From Peptostreptococcus canis (GTDB taxonomy: Bacteria > Bacillota > Clostridia > Peptostreptococcales > Peptostreptococcaceae): 37,220 nt of DNA. The stretch lies in the NCBI RefSeq assembly GCF_014229965.1, contig NZ_JABGBW010000011.1, positions 1 through 37,220 on the forward strand. The letters are read 5' to 3'. Position 1 is the stretch's first letter; each line of letters begins with the position of its first letter. The position numbers and the translations under genes were made by a program. Below the pieces are notes generated by a model. The model made no database searches. It worked only from the letters and a program-made list of their open reading frames with translations, and was not told the DNA's origin. This document shows, one piece after another, positions 6,929 through 15,951 of this stretch.

Positions 6929-9900
6929 CTATTCCTCTGCCATATCTTTTGCTTCATTCAATTTTATACTCAAAATTGAGGATACTCCTTTTTCTTGCAT
7001 TGTAACACCATATATATAGTCTGCAACTTCCATTGTTCCTCTTCTGTGAGTAACAGCAATAAATTGTGTATCTTCGCTTAATTCTTTAAGATACTCTCCA
7101 AATCTATATACATTTACATCATCTAAAGGCGCTTCTATTTCATCAAGTATACAAAATGGCGTTGGTTTTGATATAAGTATACCAAAAAGTATACAAATAG
7201 CCGTTAAAGCCTTTTCGCCACCTGATAAAAGAGATAAATTTTTCATTTTTTTACCTGGAGGTTGAGCTGTTATCTCTATATCACAACTTAATATATTTTC
7301 CTCATCCGTTATTTTCAGATTGGCAGTTCCTCCTCCAAATAATTTTTTATATACCTTCTTGAAATTTTCATTAATGGTATAAAACTTGTCAATAAATTCT
7401 TTTTCCATATTTTCTACTAAGTCATCAATCAAAGAATTTATTGATATAATGGACTCTTCTAAATCTTCTTTTTGTCCTTTATAGAAATCATGTCTGGCTT
7501 TTACTTCATCGTATTCTTCAATAGAATCAAGATTTACATTTCCTAGAGCTTTAATAGATTTTTTTAGTTTTTCTATTTTTCCATAATCAATATTAACACT
7601 ATTATCCTTCAATTCCATTGCTTGAACAATTGTCATTTCATATTTTTCAAATAGGCTGTTTAATAGATTATCCCTGCTGTATTTTGCTCTATTCAGTTTA
7701 GAATCTACTTTAAATATATCTTCACTGATTTCAGCGTTATCTCTATCACGAACTCTAAGCTCTTTTGTTTTTTCCTCTAATCTATTTCTTAAATCTTCTT
7801 TTTCAACCTTTTTGTCTGAAATTTTTTCTATAATGTCATTTTTTTCCATTTCAAGTGTTTTTAAGTCAGACTTTAGACTTTCAATCAAATCATCCAGTAA
7901 ATTAATTTCACCTTCACTTCTAGTCACAGAATCATTTAATTTAATACAAGTATCTTTATACTCTTCTATATTTGATTTCATTCTTTCTATTTCAGTTATA
8001 TTATTCTCAAATATCTGTTTCATTCTGACTAAATTCAAATTATTATCATTGTATTCTTTTACTACCCTATTCAATCTATCGTCTATCTCAGATAAATTTT
8101 TCTGTAATTCTAAGATATTGCTGGAATTATAATCATTTTTATTTGTTAAATTTTCCAAAATATTTTTATATTCTTCAAATTTCTTTTTATTTTCTTTTAT
8201 AGTTTCTTTGGTATCACCAACACTTTTTTCAGAATCTAGAATTGCCTTTTCTTTTTCAAGCTTTTTATCCTCTATCAATTTTATTTCGGTAGTAATTGAT
8301 ATAAGTTTTTTATCTATATTAGATTTTTTTTCACCTAATGACACTATCAACTCTTCAATAATTCTTCTTTCACCATTCAATTTATCAATTGATGATTTTA
8401 TAGTTAGTAATATATCTTCATTCTCAGATATTTCGTCATATAACTCTTTTATAATTCTTTTTCTGGACAAAATATTACCAGATGTTTTTAAACTACCACC
8501 AGTTATGGAACCTCCCGGGTTAATGATATCGCCATCCAGAGTTACTATTCTATATCTATGACCGGATTCTTTAGCAAAAGATATAGCCTTATCAATATTA
8601 TCTATAACGACAACTCTACCCATTACATTTTCAACAACATTCCTAAATCTTTCGTCATATTCAACCAAATTTGATGCTATATCAATAGGCTTTGATTTAA
8701 AAGCATTGGGATTAATATTTATTCTATTACTTTTCATAGTGTTTATGGGTAAAAAAGTTACTCTACCTAAATTATTTTTTTTCAGGTAATCTATTGCTTT
8801 TTTTGCATTTTGTTCCCCATCAACAACTATATTTTGAATAGTTGCACCCAAAGCAGCTTCCATAGCTTTTTCATACTTTTGAGGGACAGAAATAAGTTCT
8901 CCAAACGCTCCAAAAATTCCCTGAATAGATTTATTCTTTAAAACTTCTTTTACACCTTTATTGAAACCTTCATGATGATTTTCCATCTCTAAATAAGTAT
9001 TTTTTTTACTATTTAAACTACCATTTTTAATTATTATATTTTGATAATCCGAATTAAATTTATTTAGTTTTTTATCTAAATTATCCAACTTATCCTGAGA
9101 GGATAAAATATTTTCAGAAAAATCATTATAAATGACTTTAAGTTTATCTTTTTCAATTTTCTTTTCCTGAATATTTTTTTCTATCTCTTCTACTTCCTTG
9201 CTAATTAAGTCTATATTTTTTAAACTATACTCTATTTTTAAGTCCATATTCTCAATATTAGCATTGACAGTAGCGTATTTTCCTGCAATTTCTTCTTTTT
9301 TTTCTAAAATCTCAATGGAAATATTTTTATTACCTTCTATTTCTTCCTGAATATTTTTTACCTTTTTCTCTAGAGATAGTTTTTTATCAAATATTTCTCC
9401 TAAAATATTCTCTAATTCTTCAATTTCATATGAATTTTCATTCGCTCTTTTGTTTGCTTTTTTCAAAGCTTCTTCTTCTAACTTTGATTTTTTAGATATG
9501 ATATCAATTTCACTTTTTTTTCTTTCAATATCTTTTAAATATCCATTTATTTTTTCATTAGTAATCTGTTGTTCAGATTTATTACCGGATATGCTATTTC
9601 CCAATTCGACAGATTTTTCATTAAACTGTTCAATAAGTAATTCTACTGATTCAACACCAATTGTAATTTCACTTAATTCTTTCTCTATAGTATTTTTTTC
9701 TTCTTCCAGTAATTTTTTTTCTTTTTCCAGTTCAGACATCTGAAAAGCCAAGTCTGATATTTCATTTTCCAGATCACTATTTTGAATAATAATATCATTA
9801 ATCTCAAGTTTTTTAAGTTCAGAGCTTATTTCTAAATACTTTTTAGCCTTTTCTTGTTGCCTTTCCAAAGGTTTTAACTGATTATCTATTTCCATATAAA

Positions 9901-10480
9901 TATCAATAATGCGTTCTAAGTTTTCACTAGATTTTTTTAAATTTTTCTCAGCTTCATTTTTTTTATATCTGTACTTAGCAATCCCACATGCTTCATCAAA
10001 TATTTTTCTTTTGTTAGCAGGATTATTACTAAGTATTTCTTCTACTTTTCCCTGCTCTATTATAGAGTATCCGTCTTTTCCTATCCCCGTATCCATAAGT
10101 GTTTCTCTTACATCTTTAAGTCTACATTTGTTGTTATTAATGTAATATTCCGATTCACCACTTCTGTATGCTCTTCTTTTCACAACAAGTTCTTCAAGCT
10201 CTTCATCAACAAGTCCAATAGAATTATCTAAAGTAATTGAAACTTCACAATAGTTCATTTGGTTTTTGGAATCTGTTCCTGAAAATATAACATCTTCCAT
10301 TTTTTCTCCTCGTAAACTTTTAACACTCTGTTCACCAAGAACCCATCTTATTGCATCTGATATGTTACTTTTACCACTCCCATTAGGTCCTACTATTACA
10401 GTAACCCCTTCTTCAAAATAAATATCAGTCTTCATAGGAAAAGATTTAAATCCTTTTAATGAAAGTTTTTTTAAATACAT
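6929..10480 (-). CDS. smc: chromosome segregation protein SMC
   Basis: Condensin ATPase that, with ScpA and ScpB, extrudes DNA loops and helps segregate chromosomes. It is 1183 aa, the standard size. The head begins MYLKKLSLKGFKSF with Walker A GPNGSGKSN (31-39). Two long coiled coils (about 170-500 and 680-1000) flank a hinge (about 510-650) with the glycine-rich VTLDGDIINPGGSITGGS segment. The C-terminal head has the LSGGEKALTA signature and Walker B FCILDEIEAPLDD. The ATG follows a GGAGG site. It lies between the radical SAM gene (16 bp) and ftsY (8 bp). Confidence 0.97.
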   Translation of the reverse strand: MYLKKLSLKGFKSFPMKTDIYFEEGVTVIVGPNGSGKSNISDAIRWVLGEQSVKSLRGEKMEDVIFSGTDSKNQMNYCEVSITLDNSIGLVDEELEELVVKRRAYRSGESEYYINNNKCRLKDVRETLMDTGIGKDGYSIIEQGKVEEILSNNPANKRKIFDEACGIAKYRYKKNEAEKNLKKSSENLERIIDIYMEIDNQLKPLERQQEKAKKYLEISSELKKLEINDIIIQNSDLENEISDLAFQMSELEKEKKLLEEEKNTIEKELSEITIGVESVELLIEQFNEKSVELGNSISGNKSEQQITNEKINGYLKDIERKKSEIDIISKKSKLEEEALKKANKRANENSYEIEELENILGEIFDKKLSLEKKVKNIQEEIEGNKNISIEILEKKEEIAGKYATVNANIENMDLKIEYSLKNIDLISKEVEEIEKNIQEKKIEKDKLKVIYNDFSENILSSQDKLDNLDKKLNKFNSDYQNIIIKNGSLNSKKNTYLEMENHHEGFNKGVKEVLKNKSIQGIFGAFGELISVPQKYEKAMEAALGATIQNIVVDGEQNAKKAIDYLKKNNLGRVTFLPINTMKSNRININPNAFKSKPIDIASNLVEYDERFRNVVENVMGRVVVIDNIDKAISFAKESGHRYRIVTLDGDIINPGGSITGGSLKTSGNILSRKRIIKELYDEISENEDILLTIKSSIDKLNGERRIIEELIVSLGEKKSNIDKKLISITTEIKLIEDKKLEKEKAILDSEKSVGDTKETIKENKKKFEEYKNILENLTNKNDYNSSNILELQKNLSEIDDRLNRVVKEYNDNNLNLVRMKQIFENNITEIERMKSNIEEYKDTCIKLNDSVTRSEGEINLLDDLIESLKSDLKTLEMEKNDIIEKISDKKVEKEDLRNRLEEKTKELRVRDRDNAEISEDIFKVDSKLNRAKYSRDNLLNSLFEKYEMTIVQAMELKDNSVNIDYGKIEKLKKSIKALGNVNLDSIEEYDEVKARHDFYKGQKEDLEESIISINSLIDDLVENMEKEFIDKFYTINENFKKVYKKLFGGGTANLKITDEENILSCDIEITAQPPGKKMKNLSLLSGGEKALTAICILFGILISKPTPFCILDEIEAPLDDVNVYRFGEYLKELSEDTQFIAVTHRRGTMEVADYIYGVTMQEKGVSSILSIKLNEAKDMAEE

Positions 10481-10496
10481 ACGACCTCCTTTCCAC

Positions 10497-11561
10497 CTAA
10501 AGGTTATATATTTCTCCTAGCCTTAAATACATATTGTTAAAACTTACTGTATCTATAATAATTCCATCAATTTCTATCACCATTTTATTTAATAGTTTTG
10601 CATTCGTAACTGTTTTAAATTTTGCATTATATTCGTTATTTATAAACTTTCTGGTCGATTTTTTATTACCAACAACGGCTGAAATATTTTTGTTGTCAGT
10701 ATAAATTACTATATTTTCGAAACTTCTTTTGCCAATAACATCTATCAAATAGTCTTTTATCATTTCAGTTTTCACAAGCTCTCTAAATGAAGGATGATAA
10801 GGTCCAGCTATCACATCTCTGCCAGGTTGAATATCTTTTGTAGCTTGTAGACCAACTCTAATAACCTCTATATTCGCCTTTTCGTATATGGTAATTATTT
10901 TTTTTACTATATCAATACATTCTTTGATTGAAAAGGGTTTGTACCAACCTTCAACATAAGCTCTTTCAAGACCGGTTTCCTTTATTACCAATGTTGGATA
11001 TATTCGAACGAAATCGGGCGATATTTCTGCAAATTGTCTGGCAGTATAAATACATTTAGATTCTGTATCAGTTGGAAGACCTATCATCATTTGAAGACCT
11101 AATTTGAATCCGAATGATTTAATGAGTCTTGAATTAATTTCAACTATATCGCTATTATGTCCTCTAATACTACTTTTTAGTACACCTTCATCCATAGATT
11201 GAACCCCTAACTCAATTATTGTAGTTCCATATTTTTTTACAAGTTTTAAAATATCCTCATCAATACAGTCAGGTCTAGTTGACATTCTTATATCATCGAC
11301 TATTCCCTTTTTCTTGTATTCATTTGCAACCGAAAGTAATTCAACTTGTTTATTTTTATCAATAGCAGTGAAACTGCCACCAAAGAAAGCAATTTCTATT
11401 GAGGCACTATTTGGAATAGTTTTAAGGGCTTCTTCAATAATCATTCTTGTTTTTTCTCCCGTCATATCTGTTGACACACCTGTTATCTTTTTTTGATTAC
11501 AAAAAATACAATCGTGTGGACATCCTTGATGGGGAACAAAAATAGGGATTATTTTTTTCAT
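10497..11561 (-). CDS. radical SAM protein, Elp3-like
   Basis: A 4Fe-4S radical SAM enzyme. The cluster cysteines are C14, C18 and C21 in CPHDCIFC. FFGGSFTAI and the SAM-domain strand motifs (STRPDCI, ELGVQSM, QMMIGLP) match the Elp3-type radical SAM domain, and the C-terminal part resembles the radical-SAM C-terminal extension. At 354 aa it lacks the acetyltransferase domain of true Elp3. The substrate is unknown; tRNA modification is only a guess from the family. Its ATG overlaps the rnc stop by one base, and smc follows closely, an arrangement I recall from other clostridia. Confidence 0.85.
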   Translation of the reverse strand: MKKIIPIFVPHQGCPHDCIFCNQKKITGVSTDMTGEKTRMIIEEALKTIPNSASIEIAFFGGSFTAIDKNKQVELLSVANEYKKKGIVDDIRMSTRPDCIDEDILKLVKKYGTTIIELGVQSMDEGVLKSSIRGHNSDIVEINSRLIKSFGFKLGLQMMIGLPTDTESKCIYTARQFAEISPDFVRIYPTLVIKETGLERAYVEGWYKPFSIKECIDIVKKIITIYEKANIEVIRVGLQATKDIQPGRDVIAGPYHPSFRELVKTEMIKDYLIDVIGKRSFENIVIYTDNKNISAVVGNKKSTRKFINNEYNAKFKTVTNAKLLNKMVIEIDGIIIDTVSFNNMYLRLGEIYNL

Positions 11562-12271
11562 TATTTTATTTCTCCCATCACTTTTAAAGCATCTTTTGCT
11601 GCTTCCTTCTCTGCTTCCTTTTTGTTTTTTCCCTGTCCGATACCTAAAACTTCATTTCCAACCTTCACTTGCATTTTAAACACTTTATTATGATCCGGAC
11701 CATCTTCTCCGACCAATTTATAAGAAAGATTACTATTTTGGCTCTGCACAACTTCCTGTAAAATTGTCTTATAGTCTCTGAACACATCCCCATCAAGGTA
11801 AGTATTAATTATATCTTTAAGATAGAACAATATAAATTCCTTTGCTTTTTCATAGCCGCCATCTAAATATATAGCTGCTATAAGTGCTTCAGTAGCATCT
11901 GCAAGAATAGAAGTTCTGGTTCTTCCGCCAGATATTTTTTCACCTTTGCCCAAAAATAAATATTTTCCTATATCAATTCTCTTAGCAATCTTACATAGAG
12001 ATTCTTCACAAACTACACTCGCTCTAATAATAGTAAGTTTGCCTTCTGGCAAATTTTTCTTTATATTGAAAATATAATCACTAACTACCAATCCCAATAC
12101 GGAATCTCCTAAAAATTCCAATCTTTCATTATATTTAAAACATTTGTGTTCATTAGCAAATGACGAATGTGTAAGTGCTATTTGCAATAGTTCCTTATCT
12201 TTAAAGTCATATTGTATGACTTGCTCAAATTTTGCAATGTTTTTTCTCATTGACTCTTTTAAAGACGCCAT
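11561..12271 (-). CDS. rnc: ribonuclease III
   Basis: Double-strand-specific endoribonuclease that processes rRNA precursors and structured RNAs. It is 236 aa. The catalytic domain carries the signature NERLEFLGDSVLG (48-60) and the second acidic motif in DATEALIAAIYLDGG. A double-stranded RNA-binding domain lies at about 160-234, ending in the typical GIGQGKNKKEAEKEAAKDAL. The ATG follows GGAAAGGAGTG. It is the first gene of rnc-radical SAM-smc-ftsY. A candidate promoter at 12307-12334 has a good -10 but a poor -35. Confidence 0.97.
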   Translation of the reverse strand: MASLKESMRKNIAKFEQVIQYDFKDKELLQIALTHSSFANEHKCFKYNERLEFLGDSVLGLVVSDYIFNIKKNLPEGKLTIIRASVVCEESLCKIAKRIDIGKYLFLGKGEKISGGRTRTSILADATEALIAAIYLDGGYEKAKEFILFYLKDIINTYLDGDVFRDYKTILQEVVQSQNSNLSYKLVGEDGPDHNKVFKMQVKVGNEVLGIGQGKNKKEAEKEAAKDALKVMGEIK

Positions 12272-12306
12272 TCTATCACTCCTTTCCCTTTAAATCTTTC
12301 ATATAT

Positions 12307-12334
12307 ATTATACATAATAACACCGAATTATAAA
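12307..12334 (-). promoter_or_regulatory. candidate rnc operon promoter
   Basis: TATAAT on the minus strand at 12307-12312. Sixteen bases upstream is TTTATA (12329-12334), a weak -35. It lies between the efp terminator and the rnc ribosome site, the expected place. Confidence 0.4.
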
Positions 12335-12360
12335 ATATAAATTTATCATCTTATATATAA

Positions 12361-12388
12361 GAAAAATACCTGTAAAAACAGGTATTTT
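12361..12388 (-). terminator. efp terminator
   Basis: Perfect 11-bp inverted repeat (12363-12373 / 12378-12388, core ATACCTGT / ACAGGTAT) with a 4-nt loop. On the minus strand the stem runs into TTTTTC. It lies about 27 bp after the efp stop. Confidence 0.8.
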
Positions 12389-12414
12389 AAATTTAATCTA
12401 AAAGCTCTCTTAAA

Positions 12415-12975
12415 CTAGTTTACTCTTGAAAGATATTCACTAGTTCTTGTATCTATTTTTACTCTGTCACCAACATTTATAAATAGTGGTACTTGAATTA
12501 CAGCTCCAGTTTCAACTGTAGCTGCCTTTGTAACATTACTTGCAGTATCGCCTTTTATACCAGGCTCAGTATCTATAATTTCTAATTCAACAAAATTTGG
12601 TCCTTCTACCTGGAATGGTGCGCCCTGATAAAATCTAATTGTTGCTACTTCATTTTCCTTTAAAAATTTTATTGCATCTTCAACCTGTTCATAGTTAAGA
12701 GGTATCTGATCAAAAGTCTCTTCATCCATGAAATAATACAATTCTCCATCGCTATATAAATATTGCATCTGCTTAGTTTCAATGTTAGCTTTTGGGAATT
12801 TATCACTTGGATTAAATGCTTCTTCTCTTATTGCTCCTGTTATTAAATTCTTGTATTTAGTTCTAACAAAAGCAGCCCCTTTACCTGGCTTAACATGCTG
12901 AAAATCAACAACTAAACAAGGTTGACCATCTTTTTCAAATGTAACACCCTTTCTAAAATCACTTGCTGTTACCAT
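12415..12975 (-). CDS. efp: translation elongation factor P
   Basis: EF-P binds between the ribosomal P and E sites and relieves stalling at polyproline stretches. I place the start at the ATG at 12975, giving 186 aa beginning [10 protein letters not shown]. That matches the family length, and a GGAGGAG ribosome site lies just upstream, inside a longer open frame that begins at 12996. Lys32 in [10 protein letters not shown] is the tip residue that is modified in some bacteria; no modification gene is seen nearby. The three OB-like domains cover the whole protein. It has its own promoter and terminator, so it is monocistronic. Confidence 0.96.
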   Translation of the reverse strand: MVTASDFRKGVTFEKDGQPCLVVDFQHVKPGKGAAFVRTKYKNLITGAIREEAFNPSDKFPKANIETKQMQYLYSDGELYYFMDEETFDQIPLNYEQVEDAIKFLKENEVATIRFYQGAPFQVEGPNFVELEIIDTEPGIKGDTASNVTKAATVETGAVIQVPLFINVGDRVKIDTRTSEYLSRVN

Positions 12976-13011
12976 CGTATCTCCTCCAACTTTCAAATAA
13001 TTATCTTTTAA

Positions 13012-13040
13012 ATTATATCACGAAAGCGTTTATTTGTCTA
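13012..13040 (-). promoter_or_regulatory. efp promoter
   Basis: TAGACA (13035-13040), 17-bp spacer, TATAAT (13012-13017) on the minus strand, with TGA directly before the -10 (extended -10). The position suits a leader of about 30 nt. Confidence 0.75.
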
Positions 13041-13070
13041 TGGAACAAATTATTTATATAATATTGGATA

Positions 13071-14972
13071 TTAAAAGATATTTTTCCTATAATTTACATA
13101 CAGTTGCTGTATTTCTTCCATCCTTTTTCTGGCTTCTAACTGTAGCTCGGAAGCAGCTTGATAATCACCTTTTTCAAGAGCCTCTTTTATCATTCCATAT
13201 ATTGATGGTCCTTTCATTGTGTTTTTCATTAAATCGTATTTTATTTGTTCAATGGAATCCCATACAACCTCATCAAGAGCATCCATGCTATCTGGTGTAT
13301 GCAGTTTTTTGAAAGATCTAAGTAATCTTATATTCCTATCTATTATTCTAGAGGAAAGTTTCTTTTTCCACTTATCAAGAGATCCCATTTTAAATGATTT
13401 TAAAATAGATATAGTAAAAACATCACCGGCAGTCAGTACTTTAAGTTTTTCCGGGTAATATTCAAAATTCAACATGGCCTCATAAACTGTTGCCGGAGGT
13501 TGTCCAAACCTTCTATTTCTTTCATCAAGAGTATAATAGTCAAACACATTATTTTCATCCCTATATGATCGTCCTTCTTCTAAATAAAAGCCTTTATCTT
13601 CAGGATTTTTTGATAATTCAGACTCCAATTCTTTAGTGTCATATTTTTCTAAATTTACAATAGCCTTTATACCATCCAACATTGTCTGATAACACCCTGC
13701 TATTACTAAGTATTTATTAGACTGTGGATTAGGAGATCTAAGTTCAAATCTCAAAGTTTTCGGATTGTCAACATCTCTTATCAGCCCGACAAGCACCGAT
13801 CTATTTCTGGATGGTATTTCATAGGAATGTCCAAGAGATGTAACAGTACATACAGGTGCTTCAAAACCAGGTACAAGTCTATTAAATCCATCATTGGTAT
13901 TAGTAACTATCGGACCAAGCACTTCATAGTTCTTTAACATCCCCATAAGAGCGCCATATCCTATTGGACTTAGATAGTCTGATTTCAAATCCTTTGGTGC
14001 AAATAAATTAACTATTTTCCCATTTTTTAATTTTGCACTAACACCTACGTGGGCATGTGCACCATTTCCAGCAACGCCATGTATGGGTTTAGCTTTAAAA
14101 CTCACTTCTAATCCGTGAGATTCAAACACATCATATACTACCTCTCTAACAAGTAGTTCATTATCTGAAGCTTGAAGAGGAGTATTAAATTTCCAGGATA
14201 TTTCCAGCTGTTCCATAGCATGATTGGTAGAACCTTCATTATTAATAGAGCTATGTATTCCTCCAACTTCTTTATGTGCCATCTCCGGTTCAAGACCATA
14301 GAGCTCTAATTCTATCAAACATTTTTCTAAACAAGTTCTAATTACTCCGTGCGTTCTCTTCCAATATTGTTCTTTCAAACTTTGAGACACAAAAAGTTTT
14401 TCAAGATCTGCTTTATCTTCTGGAGTATTAACCCAAAATTCCAGTTCAGTCGCAGCAGTTAAACCAATACTTTCTACTTCCTCCACATTATCAATGTTCG
14501 TATTTTCTATTAATTTTGGATTTTCCAATATCAATTTCATTATACTATCTTTAAAATACGCTTCTGCTCTTTCTAAAGTTGCTCTGGAGCAGACTTTTTT
14601 GTTGTCATGTATAAGAAAAGCAGGGATTTTAAGCGTTCCAACCGGTTTATCTGTTTCTTTATCATAAAAATCATGATTATAATCTACAAACCAAGTAGCA
14701 TTTTTATCAGTTTTTAAATCTACCTTCGCATTATTCAAAGTTGCAATATTATACAATTCAACTGAAGAACCATCTGTTTGTATACTTGAATTTAAAAATG
14801 AATCAATATCTTCTAAAAAAAGACTGACTGGTATTTTCTCATCGGTAGCATTTCCGCCCAAATCAACTCCCATTAATGATACAAATTTTATATTCTTATT
14901 TGAATTTAATATCTTTTCCAATTTTTCACTTGAGTGATCTTCTTTTTTTATATAATATAGTAAATCTGACAT
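13071..14972 (-). CDS. glutamine synthetase, long clostridial form
   Basis: ATP-dependent ligation of ammonia to glutamate. The ATG at 14972 (after AGGAGGATAT) gives 633 aa; an upstream extension to 15023 contains that ribosome site and is rejected. It is longer than GSI (about 450 aa) and shorter than GSIII (about 700 aa). GS signatures: DGSS (68-71), ATELEFW (174-180), EQLEISW (254-260), the ATP-site KP..GVAGNGAHAHVG (295-310), N..NRLVPGFEAP (359-373) and RFELRSPNP (408-416). About 130 residues after the catalytic core form a helical, partly coiled-coil C-terminus. It is transcribed alone from a strong promoter. No nitrogen regulator is adjacent. Confidence 0.88.
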   Translation of the reverse strand: MSDLLYYIKKEDHSSEKLEKILNSNKNIKFVSLMGVDLGGNATDEKIPVSLFLEDIDSFLNSSIQTDGSSVELYNIATLNNAKVDLKTDKNATWFVDYNHDFYDKETDKPVGTLKIPAFLIHDNKKVCSRATLERAEAYFKDSIMKLILENPKLIENTNIDNVEEVESIGLTAATELEFWVNTPEDKADLEKLFVSQSLKEQYWKRTHGVIRTCLEKCLIELELYGLEPEMAHKEVGGIHSSINNEGSTNHAMEQLEISWKFNTPLQASDNELLVREVVYDVFESHGLEVSFKAKPIHGVAGNGAHAHVGVSAKLKNGKIVNLFAPKDLKSDYLSPIGYGALMGMLKNYEVLGPIVTNTNDGFNRLVPGFEAPVCTVTSLGHSYEIPSRNRSVLVGLIRDVDNPKTLRFELRSPNPQSNKYLVIAGCYQTMLDGIKAIVNLEKYDTKELESELSKNPEDKGFYLEEGRSYRDENNVFDYYTLDERNRRFGQPPATVYEAMLNFEYYPEKLKVLTAGDVFTISILKSFKMGSLDKWKKKLSSRIIDRNIRLLRSFKKLHTPDSMDALDEVVWDSIEQIKYDLMKNTMKGPSIYGMIKEALEKGDYQAASELQLEARKRMEEIQQLYVNYRKNIF

Positions 14973-15054
14973 ATATCCTCCTAATAGATTAAATTTATAA
15001 TATAACAGAATTATTATACACATATTATAAATAACATTCGTGTTTTATTTTTTA

Positions 15055-15083
15055 ATTATATATCAATTTAAACATATTTTCAA
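15055..15083 (-). promoter_or_regulatory. glutamine synthetase promoter
   Basis: TTGAAA (15078-15083), 17-bp spacer, TATAAT (15055-15060) on the minus strand. The predicted leader is about 75 nt. A second TATAAT lies nearer the gene (about 15012-15017) but lacks a good -35. Confidence 0.65.
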
Positions 15084-15135
15084 GAAAATTTATATATCAG
15101 TCTTGTATATGCTAAATTATGTAAAATTTATAAAA

Positions 15136-15177
15136 AATAACCTCTCAATAAACAACAAAGTTTACTAAGAAGTTATT
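15136..15177 (-). terminator. exoA terminator
   Basis: Arms 15136-15153 and 15160-15177 form an 18-bp stem with three G-U pairs and a 6-nt loop. It is followed on the minus strand by TTTTTTAT. It lies 10 bp after the exoA stop and ends the galT-exoA transcript. Confidence 0.85.
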
Positions 15178-15186
15178 CGTAATAAA

Positions 15187-15939
15187 TTATTCAATTCTTA
15201 GTTCTACGGGGCAATGATCGGAACCAAATATATCAGTGTGTATTCTTGCATCTACAAGCCTATCTCTAAAATCATCTGTTGTACAAAAATAATCTATTCT
15301 CCACCCTGCATTATTTTTTCGAGCATTAAATCTGTAGGACCACCAGGAATATATTCCCTCTACCTCAGGATAAAAATATCTGAATGTATCTATAAATCCT
15401 TCACTTAATAGTTGTGAAAATTTTTCCCTTTCTTCATCCGTAAAACCAGCATTTTTTCTATTTGTTTTAGGATTTTTAAGATCTATTTCCGTATGTGCAA
15501 CATTTAAATCTCCACATAAAATTACAGACTTACTTTCATTTAATTTTAATAAATAAGCTCTAAAATCATCCTCCCATTTCATTCTATATTCAAGCCTTTT
15601 TAACTCGGTTTGAGAATTTGGCGTATATACTACCACAAAATAAAAATCATCATATTCACAAGTAATTACTCTGCCTTCATTATCATGTTCTTCTATTCCT
15701 ATTCCATAGGTTACTTTTTTAGGCTTTTGTTTAGAAAAAATTGCTGTGCCTGAATATCCTTTTCTCTCTGCAAAATTCCAATATTGATAGTATCCCGGCA
15801 AATCTAATTCTATTTGACCTTCTTGACATTTTGTTTCTTGTATCGCAAAAATATCTGCATCAATTTTATCAAAAAAATCTTTAAATCCTTTTTGTACGGC
15901 TGCTCTTATTCCATTAACATTCCATGATATAAACTTCAT
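15187..15939 (-). CDS. exoA: exodeoxyribonuclease III / AP endonuclease
   Basis: Class II AP endonuclease and 3'-5' exonuclease of base-excision repair (XthA/ExoA family). It is 250 aa, typical. Catalytic motifs in order: ISWNVNGIRA (4-13), QETK with metal ligand Glu35, CGDLNVAHTEIDL, the NAGFTDEER and WWSYR segments, WRIDYF, and the final GSDHCPVEL with Asp241-His242. It is 12 bp downstream of the GalT-family gene and probably co-transcribed with it. A strong terminator follows. Confidence 0.96.
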   Translation of the reverse strand: MKFISWNVNGIRAAVQKGFKDFFDKIDADIFAIQETKCQEGQIELDLPGYYQYWNFAERKGYSGTAIFSKQKPKKVTYGIGIEEHDNEGRVITCEYDDFYFVVVYTPNSQTELKRLEYRMKWEDDFRAYLLKLNESKSVILCGDLNVAHTEIDLKNPKTNRKNAGFTDEEREKFSQLLSEGFIDTFRYFYPEVEGIYSWWSYRFNARKNNAGWRIDYFCTTDDFRDRLVDARIHTDIFGSDHCPVELRIE

Positions 15940-15951
15940 GTATTATCTCCT

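Noticed and set aside
8208-8561. Plus-strand open frames of about 100 codons across smc, ffh, ftsY and others
   Set aside because: They are serine/phenylalanine/isoleucine-rich shadows antisense to well-supported genes, without ribosome sites.
12976-12996. N-terminal extension of EF-P
   Set aside because: The extension contains the GGAGGAG ribosome site, and the family starts at the next ATG.
14973-15023. Extended start of glutamine synthetase
   Set aside because: The AGGAGG site lies inside the extension and the ATG at 14972 is at the right distance.
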